Shown here: positions 25,986 to 33,524 of the stretch, one piece after another | How the letters are laid out: each line of letters opens with the position of its first letter | How positions within the stretch are numbered: position 1 is the stretch's first letter | Source: JBLWXV01 sp048267245 | GTDB lineage: Bacteria > Bdellovibrionota > Bacteriovoracia > Bacteriovoracales > Bacteriovoracaceae | Direction: 5' to 3' | Length of the DNA stretch: 64,000 nt | Assembly (NCBI GenBank): GCA_048267245.1 | Contig: JBLWXV010000001.1 | Coordinates: 806,001 to 870,000, forward strand | Translations under genes and position numbers: made by a program | The notes under the pieces: model-generated | What the model was told of the DNA's origin: nothing | Databases searched by the model: none | The model's input: the letters and a program-made list of their open reading frames with translations, nothing else

Positions 25986-26687
25986 TTATCTCTTTTGGTC
26001 TTGGTCCTCACCCTCAGGTTTCCACCTGGGGACGTACCAAAATTTTCTCATGTGTTCGCCAAGACCTGCGATGGCCCTAGGTGTTTTATCAAAGCTATTT
26101 TTAAATACGAGGGCCGTGATCTCGCCCCCTTCGCCAAACTCAGCTTCAGGCCCATAGAAGGGAACTGACTGAGACTCCGCAATCTGCATTTTTTTGACGA
26201 ATTCTTCATCGGGTCTCCACGAGCCCCACTCAAAGAGTTTAGGAAAGTGGCGATAGCCGCGATAAAATGTCCAGCGCTCAACTCCAGACGGGCCTGCCTC
26301 GAAGGACCCGTAGGCAGGGTCACCTAGGTAGAGCGCTCCTGGTGGCATTGGGATAGTGCTAGTGTGGCCATCGCGCTCACTTCTTCTAAAAAGACTCATG
26401 CCAACATTCTTGAGATTCTTCTCCCAAAAGGTTTGCGATGTTTTAACAATCACTACCTCTGAGGGTTTAAAACCGTGAATAATCTTATATTTTTGAAAGT
26501 AGGTCTTAATCAGAAAGCCAGTTTGAAAACTATCAGTGAGCACCACGCTGATTGGTGCCCCAGTAAAGAAGTTTTCAAAGTAGAGCTCTCCAAGCACGCT
26601 TGGGATTTTTTGCTCAGAGGGAGAGAAGGACTTTGAAAGTCCTAGAAAAAGCAGCACGAGCAAAATATAGAGCGAGATTTTATTCAT
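25986..26687 (-). CDS. membrane-anchored or exported protein of unknown function
   Basis: A 233-residue protein with an N-terminal hydrophobic segment (1-19, signal or anchor). The rest is aromatic-rich and polar, with G-A-L-Y-L-G-D-P-A-Y-G, W-T-F-Y-R-G-Y-R-H-F-P and E-W-G-S-W-R-P segments and no Cys. No family was recognised. It is tightly packed between the HD-hydrolase gene (3 bases upstream) and the DUF350-like gene (5 bases downstream), so it is likely to work with the membrane protein. Confidence 0.65.
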   Translation of the reverse strand: MNKISLYILLVLLFLGLSKSFSPSEQKIPSVLGELYFENFFTGAPISVVLTDSFQTGFLIKTYFQKYKIIHGFKPSEVVIVKTSQTFWEKNLKNVGMSLFRRSERDGHTSTIPMPPGALYLGDPAYGSFEAGPSGVERWTFYRGYRHFPKLFEWGSWRPDEEFVKKMQIAESQSVPFYGPEAEFGEGGEITALVFKNSFDKTPRAIAGLGEHMRKFWYVPRWKPEGEDQDQKR

Positions 26688-26690
26688 AGG

Positions 26691-28010
26691 CTAATTATCT
26701 AACGTGCCAACACTAGGAGCAAGTAGCCCGATTAATTTCTCGCGAACTTCTTTATCAAGTGAGGAGAGATCACAGTGAAGTCTGTTGACCTGATGACTCT
26801 TACTAAATTTTAAGAACAAATCAGTCGCTTCATTGATATCGGTGTACATTTTCTCTTTTGAGCCGAAGTGATCTCGGACTACTTTGATCGGGAAAGAGGT
26901 ATGTCCCGAATCAGCGCGGTAGTACTTGGAGAGTCTTCCCGCTGAAGATGACTTGATATAGTCCACACTATGTTCGCCTAGCCACTTCTCAATCTCAGCG
27001 AGTTTAACTTCCTGCCCGGGATTGAAAGACTCGTAGATTTTAGTTGGAATGCGGTTTTTTACGATCGCCTGGGCGTATTCATTTTTAGAATTGCGCATGA
27101 TCTTCATAAGGAAGTGATCGTCGTGTTCAATATAGGCTTCGATATCGCCTGGAATGCGGTACTCATCAGATGTTTTAAAATAGCGCAGGAGGAGTTGCTC
27201 TAGGCACACCGATCTATAGTGAAAGTAAACCTGTAAGAACATGTGGTAGCGAGAGAGCAGGAAATCGTCAAACGTCACTACCGCTCGCTCTGAAATTCCA
27301 AGATAGGCTTTTGCGCCGATAGAGCTAATGGCCAAGTTATCTATGAGCCAGTCGAGATCGTAATTACCATAGGAGACGCCACAGAAGTAGCTGTCTCTTA
27401 GAAGGTAATCCATGCGATCGCAATCCATTTCACTTGAGACGAGTTGGCTAAGAATTGGAAAGAGGTTGAGTCCGCCGACGGTAAAGTAGGAGTCGTCGTT
27501 GGTCTTACCGCGAATGAGATCAGCAATGTGCTTTCTCTTCACGCCCAGGTGCTCTTCCACCAATTTAAAATTCTCAGCAAAAGAGCTGTCGGCGATAGAC
27601 TTGATCGTATAGTCCTCGTGGGTGGCCTGGCGATCGAGGTCTTCGCCATCGCGCAAGAATTCTTTGGGAATATTGAGTGCTCGCAAATTGGGCATCACTG
27701 ATTCAGTCGAGTGGCTAAGAGGCGCGTGACCGACATCGTGAAGCAGGCAAGCGAGCTTGAAGGTTTCTTTTAGTCTCTCTAGTTCTGGAGTGGAAGTGAA
27801 ATCTTTAAAGAGTGAGCGAAAGGCTTTCTCACCAATATGCATGACTCCCAGAGAGTGAATGAAGCGAGTGTGAGTGGCGCCTGGAAAGACGTACTCAGAC
27901 AAACCAAGTTGCTTTATCGATCTCAAGCGCTGAAAGAATTCACCGCGAATAATTGGAGCTTCTTCTGGTGTAATGTGAATCGAGCCGTGTACGGGATCTC
28001 TAATTTCCAC
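26691..28010 (-). CDS. HD-domain phosphohydrolase (dGTPase/SAMHD1-like)
   Basis: A 439-residue HD-superfamily enzyme. It opens with the R-D-P-V-H-G-x-I motif and has Q-R-L-R-x-I-K-Q-L-G, H-T-R-F-I-H-S-L-G-V near 47-56, the metal-binding H-D-V-G-H-A-P-L-S-H near 91-100, and S-S-E-M-D-C-D-R-M-D-Y-L near 192-203. This is the layout of the YwfO/SAMHD1 group that hydrolyses dNTPs. The substrate is not known here. It is 1 base from the glutaredoxin gene upstream. Confidence 0.9.
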   Translation of the reverse strand: MEIRDPVHGSIHITPEEAPIIRGEFFQRLRSIKQLGLSEYVFPGATHTRFIHSLGVMHIGEKAFRSLFKDFTSTPELERLKETFKLACLLHDVGHAPLSHSTESVMPNLRALNIPKEFLRDGEDLDRQATHEDYTIKSIADSSFAENFKLVEEHLGVKRKHIADLIRGKTNDDSYFTVGGLNLFPILSQLVSSEMDCDRMDYLLRDSYFCGVSYGNYDLDWLIDNLAISSIGAKAYLGISERAVVTFDDFLLSRYHMFLQVYFHYRSVCLEQLLLRYFKTSDEYRIPGDIEAYIEHDDHFLMKIMRNSKNEYAQAIVKNRIPTKIYESFNPGQEVKLAEIEKWLGEHSVDYIKSSSAGRLSKYYRADSGHTSFPIKVVRDHFGSKEKMYTDINEATDLFLKFSKSHQVNRLHCDLSSLDKEVREKLIGLLAPSVGTLDN

Positions 28011-28011
28011 T

Positions 28012-28263
28012 CTATCCTCTCTTTGCTAGGTTGGGGGCATTGGCCCGTAGCCACTTCACGATTTCAGCGGACTCATGCATCGGCTTACCGTCGATGTAGA
28101 GACAGGGAACTGTTCTTCTGCCAGTGTCTGAAACTAATTTATCTAAGTGTTCCTGGCTCGCTCGTATATCTCGCAATTCAACTTCTAGTGAGAGGTCATC
28201 TATTGCTGAGAGCACGATTTGGCAGTAGGGACAGGTGTAGTAGTAATAGAGCGCGAGATGCAT
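28012..28263 (-). CDS. glutaredoxin-like thiol-disulfide oxidoreductase
   Basis: An 83-residue protein with a thioredoxin fold. Active site T-C-P-Y-C-Q at about 9-14, cis-Pro loop T-V-P-C-L-Y-I near 49-55 and the H-E-S-A-E-I-V-K-W-L C-terminal helix, as in glutaredoxins and GST N-domains. The extra Cys after the cis-Pro is uncommon. The gene leads the minus-strand cluster 28263-25078. Confidence 0.88.
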   Translation of the reverse strand: MHLALYYYYTCPYCQIVLSAIDDLSLEVELRDIRASQEHLDKLVSDTGRRTVPCLYIDGKPMHESAEIVKWLRANAPNLAKRG

Positions 28264-28276
28264 GTGTTTCCTTAAG

Positions 28277-28302
28277 TAAAAAAGGGCCCTTGCGGACCCT
28301 TA
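28277..28302 (-). terminator. rho-independent terminator of the histone-like gene
   Basis: On the minus strand AGGGTCC (complement of 28294-28300) pairs with GGGCCCT (complement of 28283-28289), with one G-U pair, and runs into a T-tract. It lies 24 bases past the stop of the gene at 28326 and just before the glutaredoxin start. Confidence 0.82.
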
Positions 28303-28325
28303 GAGATAATTTTTATTTTTAAAAA

Positions 28326-29132
28326 TTAAAAATCGCTGTCGTCGTCGTCGCTATCAAGACCAGAAGCATAGAGCTCATCTTCGTCGTAGAAGTCTTTTTC
28401 TTTCTCTTCGTCTTCAGGCTTATCAAAAGCATCGTTGTAGCCCCAGCCGTAGCCATAGTTTGCGTCGCCTGCTTCCTCAAGTTCATCTTCTGGGTCATAT
28501 TCTTCTGAGAGCTTCACTCCGTTAGGGGCTTCTGGGCCACCGCCAGTTGCTGCATCCTCATCATCGTCTTCGTCATCCATCAAGTCAGGAGAGCCAAGAA
28601 GCGGATCTTTCTCTTCAATCACTTCTTCTACTTCATCAATTTCTGGCTCAGCAGATGAGGCAATGAGCTCTGGTGGAGCTTCGATAGTGTGCTTTTGCTT
28701 ATAGAGTTTAATCGCTTCTTCTTTTGAGAGCTTTTTTTCTTTATCTGATTTAGAGCTAGATTTTTTTGCAGTTGGTTTAGCCGCAGATTTCGCCGCCGCT
28801 TTTTTAGTTGCTACTTTTTTCGCCGTTGTTTTGCGAACAGGGGTCTTGGCCACTTTCTTTGCTGGAGCTTTTGCCGCTGCTTTTTTTGCAGTTTTCTTTT
28901 CAGCTTTTTTTACGACTTTTTTGGCCGTCTTCTTCGCTGTGCTTTTGGCGACTTTCTTTGCAGTTTTTTTCGCAGTCTTCTTGGCCACTTTCTTAGCGGT
29001 CTTTTTAGCAGGAGCTTTTTTCGCCGCGGTTTTCTTTGCAGTTTTCTTCGCAGTTTTCTTAGCCGTTTTTTTCGCAGTCTTTTTTGTTACTTTCTTTGCA
29101 GTTTTTTTGGTCTTTTTAGCCGCCACGATCAT
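28326..29132 (-). CDS. Lys/Ala-rich histone H1-like protein with acidic C-terminal tail
   Basis: A 268-residue protein. Residues about 5-130 are made of K-K-T-A-K-K and K-K-A-A-A-K type repeats, like eukaryotic H1 tails and bacterial Hc2/AlgP-type nucleoid proteins. Residues about 150-268 are strongly acidic (D-D-E-D-D-D-E-D and E-E-D-E-L), with a short Y-G-Y-G-W-G-Y segment near 236. DNA binding by the basic half is inferred. Start: ATG 29132 is only one base from AAGGA, so GTG at 29126 (M-A-A-K-K-T) is a serious alternative. It has its own terminator. Confidence 0.85.
   Translation of the reverse strand: MIVAAKKTKKTAKKVTKKTAKKTAKKTAKKTAKKTAAKKAPAKKTAKKVAKKTAKKTAKKVAKSTAKKTAKKVVKKAEKKTAKKAAAKAPAKKVAKTPVRKTTAKKVATKKAAAKSAAKPTAKKSSSKSDKEKKLSKEEAIKLYKQKHTIEAPPELIASSAEPEIDEVEEVIEEKDPLLGSPDLMDDEDDDEDAATGGGPEAPNGVKLSEEYDPEDELEEAGDANYGYGWGYNDAFDKPEDEEKEKDFYDEDELYASGLDSDDDDSDF
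28735..29125 (-). repeat. degenerate K-K-T-A-K-K coding repeat
   Basis: The basic half of the histone-like gene is built from imperfect 12- to 18-base units coding for Lys-Lys-Thr-Ala and Lys-Lys-Ala-Pro. The units vary at third positions, so the pattern is kept at protein level. On the opposite strand it produces a false hydrophobic open frame. Confidence 0.85.
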
Positions 29133-29217
29133 ATCCTTGTGAAAGTAATGAAAATAAATTGATGTCCTTGCAGTATAGAAGAGAAATTACCTCATTTTCA
29201 ATAATGAGGGCACGATT

Positions 29218-31959
29218 TTAGTGGTCTGGACCGAAGAAGCCTTGAAGCTGTGAGTCGGGCAGCTTATTGACGATATCGATACCGGTGAAATCGGGCCATT
29301 CTTGCAGTCCTGTGCGCTCCATAAAGATCATCGGGTCGCCATAGGGGTGCTGCGCAGAACTTTGGAGGACTTTTTCTACCGCAAAGAATTTTGTCGAGTA
29401 GGAATTTCGCTTAAGAGAGCGGCTAATCTCATCTCCTGAGATCGCCGCGCGCTCCCCACCAAGCTCTGTGCCGGTTTGTCGGGTGCCGGGGACGTATCCA
29501 GTTGAGACATCTAGATTTGAAGGCCCAGTGATGCCAATTTCACCATTGTTAAACTCGTCGCCCACAATCAAGCTCGAGCGGTAGAAAGTTGCATAGGGAC
29601 GCTGCGCGAATTCATCATCTGATTGCGATTTGTTCACGTATTCCACAAAGGTTTTCTTCAGCGGGTCAATGCCACAAACACTGGAGTCGCGCAGGAAGAA
29701 TTGGTCGAATTTAGCGGCCATGGAAGCAGCGTCGCAATTTGAAGAACTAATACTTAACCCCGCCACATCATCGTAGATGGTGTCAGCAGCTTCTTCATAG
29801 TTTCTTGCACCTGAGCTATCAGTCGAACCTTTGGATCTGATCTGTTCAGCTGCGTCTTTTAAGGCGTCGGTGAAGGTTTTAACGGCTTTGTCGTTGCTAT
29901 TAATATAATCCTGAATAACTTTTTCAATGGCGGGGAGATCTTCGTAGAGAGTGTTCTCTCCAAAGAGTGGGGCAAAGAGAGCATAGATGCGATTACCACC
30001 TGGACCGGACCCTACGATGTCTGTGAGTGGAACCGTGAACATCGCTTCTTGTCCTGTGTCGGCTTTAGGACTCTCGCTGAATGTTGGGATGGTGTAGTTG
30101 AGCGCCTCATACCATGTCGGCCTGCGCGCTTTTTCCATGGCTTCATTTACCTGCGAAGCCGTCATCGGGGCTGAGCCTAGGCCCTCAGGAAGATTGGCCT
30201 TAAGACTTTGAAATTGATTTGGATTCCAAAGCCCTACGACTTCACCAGCGTTAAATGAAGCCGCATTATCGCGCTTTTCAATGATTAAAACCTTAGTTAC
30301 GTTTGCTCCCTTTTGCTCTGTTAGACTGCTTTGGGCCGCTCCCGGAGTTGCGTCATAGAGAATATTAGGGACCACAAACTTTGCTTGATCAGCGTTGCTC
30401 GCTGGAACTCCACCAATTACGTCGTCGGGTGAGCTTACCCAAAAGGGAACAGTTGCAGAATCAACTGGCAGGGGAAAGCCAGGAGTGAAGCCAGTTACAT
30501 CAGCTTTAATCCCAGCGGCATATGCACTTGAGATTTTATTATCACTATCATCGCGCGCTTTAACTCCACTCTGAGTATCATTAAAGCTGAAGAGGCGCGG
30601 CCCAATGCGCCCGCCAAAAGGCTTGGCCGCACTATAAGCGGCGAGATCAACTCCCTCGGCGGTGAAGGGATAGAATAGACCAATATACTTTGTCTCTCCC
30701 TTAACCGCGTAATAGGTCATGACCTCAGGATTTTTAACAAAGCCCATGAGGTAGCCAGGAACGGGAAGAGCGGTCTTGGTGCCAGCACAAGTACCTTCAA
30801 CTGTAATTGCCGTTCCACCACCAGAACTTTGAAAGGTCGAATCCTGAGTGATGAAAGAAGTATAGAAGGTCACCATATTTACTGGGTAGGCTTGAAGATC
30901 GAGGTAGTACTTCGTATTTGCTGGCTCACCAGTGGTGGGATAATTCTTTCCACTAGGAATGAGAAATGTACTCACAGTATTTTCATTGGCGACAAAGGGC
31001 TCTGGCTTTAGTTCGGTGAGCTTGAAATTAATGGCGAGGTCGCGATTTGCCTTGTCGACCCCACCGGCGAGACTGCGATAAGCAGACATAAACGCCTTGC
31101 TAGTTCTCTCACTAAACGCACTAAGAAGAGGGTTGTTCTCGTTGACACTAATACTGTCAAATGTCACACAGCCTGGTTGAGATTCGGTGCAAATAGATTG
31201 TGGGTGAGGAGGAATATTGACGATGTACTCGAGATTTCTCATGCGCATGCCAAGTTCGAGCGCTTGAGGCCACGCGCCCATGCGATCTGAAGCAATGAGC
31301 GTAGCCCCATCAATGACCTGTGTTTGCGTGCCGTAGGCCCATTGTAGAGCGGTGGCGAAATTAACGTTTGATCGAAAAGAGCAGTCCTTCGATTTTGTGG
31401 CCGTAATACTATCAAGAAAGTCTTCGTGTGCTTGCTGAATATTTGGAAGTCCAGGTGCCGGAAAGCGCGGCAAACCAGGAACGTCGTAGATCTCACAAAT
31501 ATTGTGATTGAATTGTCCAAAGTGAATACAGATTGAAGGAACGTTAAAGCGATCAAAGTTATTTGCATCGGTCAAAATAATTGAGCCAACACCAGGGGGA
31601 GAAAATTGCTTGAGAGTGAAGTTCATTCCTGGAGCACCCAACTGAGTGGGAGGATTTGAACGAATGTTGGGAAGCCCCATCTGTCCCAGCACATAGTACT
31701 TAAACATCCACTCTTTGTAGGTGTTGCGAATTTCCCAGTTGAGATGAGCAATATTTGTGAGTTGTCTTGCCTGCGTGGCCGCTCCTGCATAGGCGGCGGA
31801 GTCGACGGCGTTTTGTAAGTTAATTTTTGCTTTCACAAAGAGACCCACGTTCACAATAAACGCGATCATACTCACAACAATGAGCATGACGATGCCAAGG
31901 AAGATACTTAGCTGGCCGGCTTGGGAGTGCCTCTTACTGGTGGTGACTATGGGTGTCAT
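29218..31959 (-). CDS. large Tad/TadG-like surface or pilus-associated protein
   Basis: A 913-residue protein with one N-terminal membrane helix (about 16-40), preceded by S-Q-A-G-Q-L-S-I-F-L-G and followed by N-L-Q-N-A-V-D-S-A-A-Y-A-G-A. That segment is the hallmark of Tad_N/TadG-like pilus proteins, which anchor Flp pili. The remainder is a long extracytoplasmic part with many Gly, Ser and Asn, several Cys and no recognisable enzyme motif. No other Tad genes are in the window. The histone-like gene lies 85 bases downstream. Confidence 0.8.
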   Translation of the reverse strand: MTPIVTTSKRHSQAGQLSIFLGIVMLIVVSMIAFIVNVGLFVKAKINLQNAVDSAAYAGAATQARQLTNIAHLNWEIRNTYKEWMFKYYVLGQMGLPNIRSNPPTQLGAPGMNFTLKQFSPPGVGSIILTDANNFDRFNVPSICIHFGQFNHNICEIYDVPGLPRFPAPGLPNIQQAHEDFLDSITATKSKDCSFRSNVNFATALQWAYGTQTQVIDGATLIASDRMGAWPQALELGMRMRNLEYIVNIPPHPQSICTESQPGCVTFDSISVNENNPLLSAFSERTSKAFMSAYRSLAGGVDKANRDLAINFKLTELKPEPFVANENTVSTFLIPSGKNYPTTGEPANTKYYLDLQAYPVNMVTFYTSFITQDSTFQSSGGGTAITVEGTCAGTKTALPVPGYLMGFVKNPEVMTYYAVKGETKYIGLFYPFTAEGVDLAAYSAAKPFGGRIGPRLFSFNDTQSGVKARDDSDNKISSAYAAGIKADVTGFTPGFPLPVDSATVPFWVSSPDDVIGGVPASNADQAKFVVPNILYDATPGAAQSSLTEQKGANVTKVLIIEKRDNAASFNAGEVVGLWNPNQFQSLKANLPEGLGSAPMTASQVNEAMEKARRPTWYEALNYTIPTFSESPKADTGQEAMFTVPLTDIVGSGPGGNRIYALFAPLFGENTLYEDLPAIEKVIQDYINSNDKAVKTFTDALKDAAEQIRSKGSTDSSGARNYEEAADTIYDDVAGLSISSSNCDAASMAAKFDQFFLRDSSVCGIDPLKKTFVEYVNKSQSDDEFAQRPYATFYRSSLIVGDEFNNGEIGITGPSNLDVSTGYVPGTRQTGTELGGERAAISGDEISRSLKRNSYSTKFFAVEKVLQSSAQHPYGDPMIFMERTGLQEWPDFTGIDIVNKLPDSQLQGFFGPDH

Positions 31960-32303
31960 TGGGGCCCTGGTAGCAAAAAATCTCTATCCAACTATAAGAA
32001 ATCACAATCAACATCTTGGCAAGTTTGTTGGAGGAAAGAGAGAGCGCGAGGGTTTGCTATTCTGGGGCCTCGCCAGCGGTACGTTAATTGACCAGAAGGC
32101 CAGTCACACACAACTTCACCGGGTTTATCTTTGTGGATCAAGGATGACCTCCAGTAAAACCCACCGGTAACTCTGGGCCCCGCGGGGGGCCCAGCAGCCT
32201 TATTTGAGGGTGTTGCGCGAGAAGGGGGGAAGCTTTACCTGCTTTCGCTCGGTGAGGGGACGGCCTAAAATAGAGGTTGGAACGTGGAGTAGGAGGATAC
32301 TTA
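31960..32303. other. 344-base gene-poor stretch with a GC hairpin
   Basis: The gap separates the divergent Tad-like gene and the zinc-ribbon gene. It holds a 9-bp perfect hairpin (CTGGGCCCC/GGGGCCCAG, 32173-32181 and 32186-32194) with a 4-base loop and no T-run. A plus-strand open frame crosses the region but has no ribosome site or protein-like composition. No RNA gene was recognised. Promoters for both flanking genes are expected here but none was read with confidence. Confidence 0.5.
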
Positions 32304-32717
32304 ATGGCGCATTTCAGTCCGGGACCCTTAGAGAGACGTACTTATAAGGTCAAGAATCCTGTGACGCGCTTTTTCTGTCCCCTTTGCCGCACGGAGCGCG
32401 CCTTCACCATTGGGCCGCGCCTGAGCGCCAAGAATTACCTGCAAATTTCCATGGTGACCTTGGTTACTACCGCACTCTTCTTTCCGCTGTGGGAGTGGGG
32501 TGGAGTATTTAGTTTCTTTGCCTATTTCGCCGCCTTTGAATTTGCTCGCCGCTCGCTCTTTCGCAAGCAAGTGCCCTGTCCACACTGTGGATTTGATGCT
32601 TCTTGGTATAAGCGCGATGTCAAAGTCGCTCGCTCAAAAGTGAAAGATTTTTGGGCCGCCCAGGGTCAAAATAATAAGGGTAGTGAGGGCGTCTCTAACG
32701 CTGTTTCAAACCCTTAA
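32304..32717 (+). CDS. zinc-ribbon membrane protein of unknown function
   Basis: A 137-residue protein. Two C-P-x-C pairs, C-P-L-C near 26-29 and C-P-H-C near 90-93, flank two hydrophobic segments (about 45-65 and 67-82), so a zinc ribbon is split by a membrane hairpin. The C-terminal tail is basic then polar. Start ATG 32304 is preferred because AGGAGG lies at 32291-32296. The function is unknown. Confidence 0.72.
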   Translation: MAHFSPGPLERRTYKVKNPVTRFFCPLCRTERAFTIGPRLSAKNYLQISMVTLVTTALFFPLWEWGGVFSFFAYFAAFEFARRSLFRKQVPCPHCGFDASWYKRDVKVARSKVKDFWAAQGQNNKGSEGVSNAVSNP

Positions 32718-32831
32718 TGCACCCCTGAACTCACAATTTCTCGCATTGCCCACCTTGTGCAGAATTTACTTCTAAAACAAGGGGGGAAATCTTATATTCT
32801 GTGCCAATGTTCAACACACTAACCAAAGTAG

Positions 32832-32862
32832 CAGTCAGCAAAACTCACAGCTGTACTGACTG
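32832..32862. promoter_or_regulatory. 7-bp inverted repeat upstream of ssb
   Basis: CAGTCAG (32832-32838) is mirrored by CTGACTG (32856-32862) across 17 bases. It lies 26 bases before the ssb ATG and 14 before its GGAGGT site. It could be a leader stem-loop or an operator, for example for a damage-response repressor; no known LexA box was recognised. Confidence 0.4.
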
Positions 32863-32888
32863 TGACGTGGACGAATGGAGGTCCTAGA

Positions 32889-33344
32889 ATGAGCGTGAAC
32901 AAAGTTATTATTATTGGCCGTCTTGGCCAGGAACCAGAACTCAAGTACACACCATCAGGTGCGGCCGTATGTAATTTCTCAGTGGCCACTTCTGACTCGT
33001 GGACTGATAAGAGTGGTCAAAAGCAAGAGCGCACTGAGTGGCACCGTATCGTAGTTTGGGGCAAGCTTGCAGAGCTTTGCAACCAGTACCTCGCTAAGGG
33101 TCGCCAAGTATTTGTTGAAGGATCACTTCAAACTCGCTCGTGGGATGATCAAAATGGTCAAAAGCGCTACACAACTGAAATCAACGCCAGAAATATTCAA
33201 TTCCTCGGCGCTGGTGCAGCGGCTGGATCAGGTGACCGCGCAGATCGCAGTTCAGGCATGAATCAAGAGATGCCCGACTCTTTTGGTGGTGACTACCAAC
33301 CAGCGACAGACGCTAACTTCACTGCGGATGACATTCCATTCTAG
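32889..33344 (+). CDS. ssb: single-stranded DNA-binding protein Ssb
   Basis: Ssb protects single-stranded DNA and recruits replication and repair enzymes. The 151-residue protein has the OB fold (V-N-K-V-I-I-I-G-R-L-G-Q-E-P-E-L, W-H-R-I-V-V-W-G-K-L-A-E, R-Q-V-F-V-E-G-S-L-Q-T-R-S-W), a Gly/Ser/Asp linker and the acidic tip D-D-I-P-F that binds partner proteins. ATG 32889 follows GGAGGT at 32877-32882; an upstream in-frame start at 32862 lacks a site. A strong terminator follows. Confidence 0.97.
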   Translation: MSVNKVIIIGRLGQEPELKYTPSGAAVCNFSVATSDSWTDKSGQKQERTEWHRIVVWGKLAELCNQYLAKGRQVFVEGSLQTRSWDDQNGQKRYTTEINARNIQFLGAGAAAGSGDRADRSSGMNQEMPDSFGGDYQPATDANFTADDIPF

Positions 33345-33373
33345 AGAGCGCGCTAAAAAATTAGGTTTTGAGA

Positions 33374-33404
33374 GAAGGGGAGCTTTAAAGCTCCCCTTTT
33401 TTAT
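33374..33404 (+). terminator. rho-independent terminator of ssb
   Basis: AAGGGGAGCTTT/AAAGCTCCCCTT forms a long perfect stem, 33375-33386 with 33387-33398, and is followed by a T-run. It lies about 30 bases past the ssb stop. Confidence 0.93.
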
Positions 33405-33524
33405 TCCCCGACAACGATACCTAACAGATATCTAAAGACTGCTACAGGTTAGTCACATCGCGACTACGCCACCATCACTCTGTACTCTATAGTGATAGGA
33501 TCGTTAATTTTTGAAGGAGTCATT

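Noticed and set aside
28735..29125. Short repeats that could suggest a CRISPR array
   Set aside because: Units are 12-18 bases, back to back, vary at third positions and encode K-K-T-A; there are no spacers.
28831..29142. Plus-strand open frame rich in Phe/Ala/Val that looks like a membrane protein
   Set aside because: It is the antisense of the Lys-Lys-Thr-Ala repeats of the histone-like gene; the hydrophobic look is a by-product.
31880..32170. Plus-strand frame of 96 codons in the gap before the zinc-ribbon gene
   Set aside because: It overlaps the Tad-like start antisense, has no ribosome site and no protein-like pattern.
33410..33500. OxyR- or PerR-like box before katG
   Set aside because: Only loose ATAG/CTAT-like pieces; spacing does not fit.
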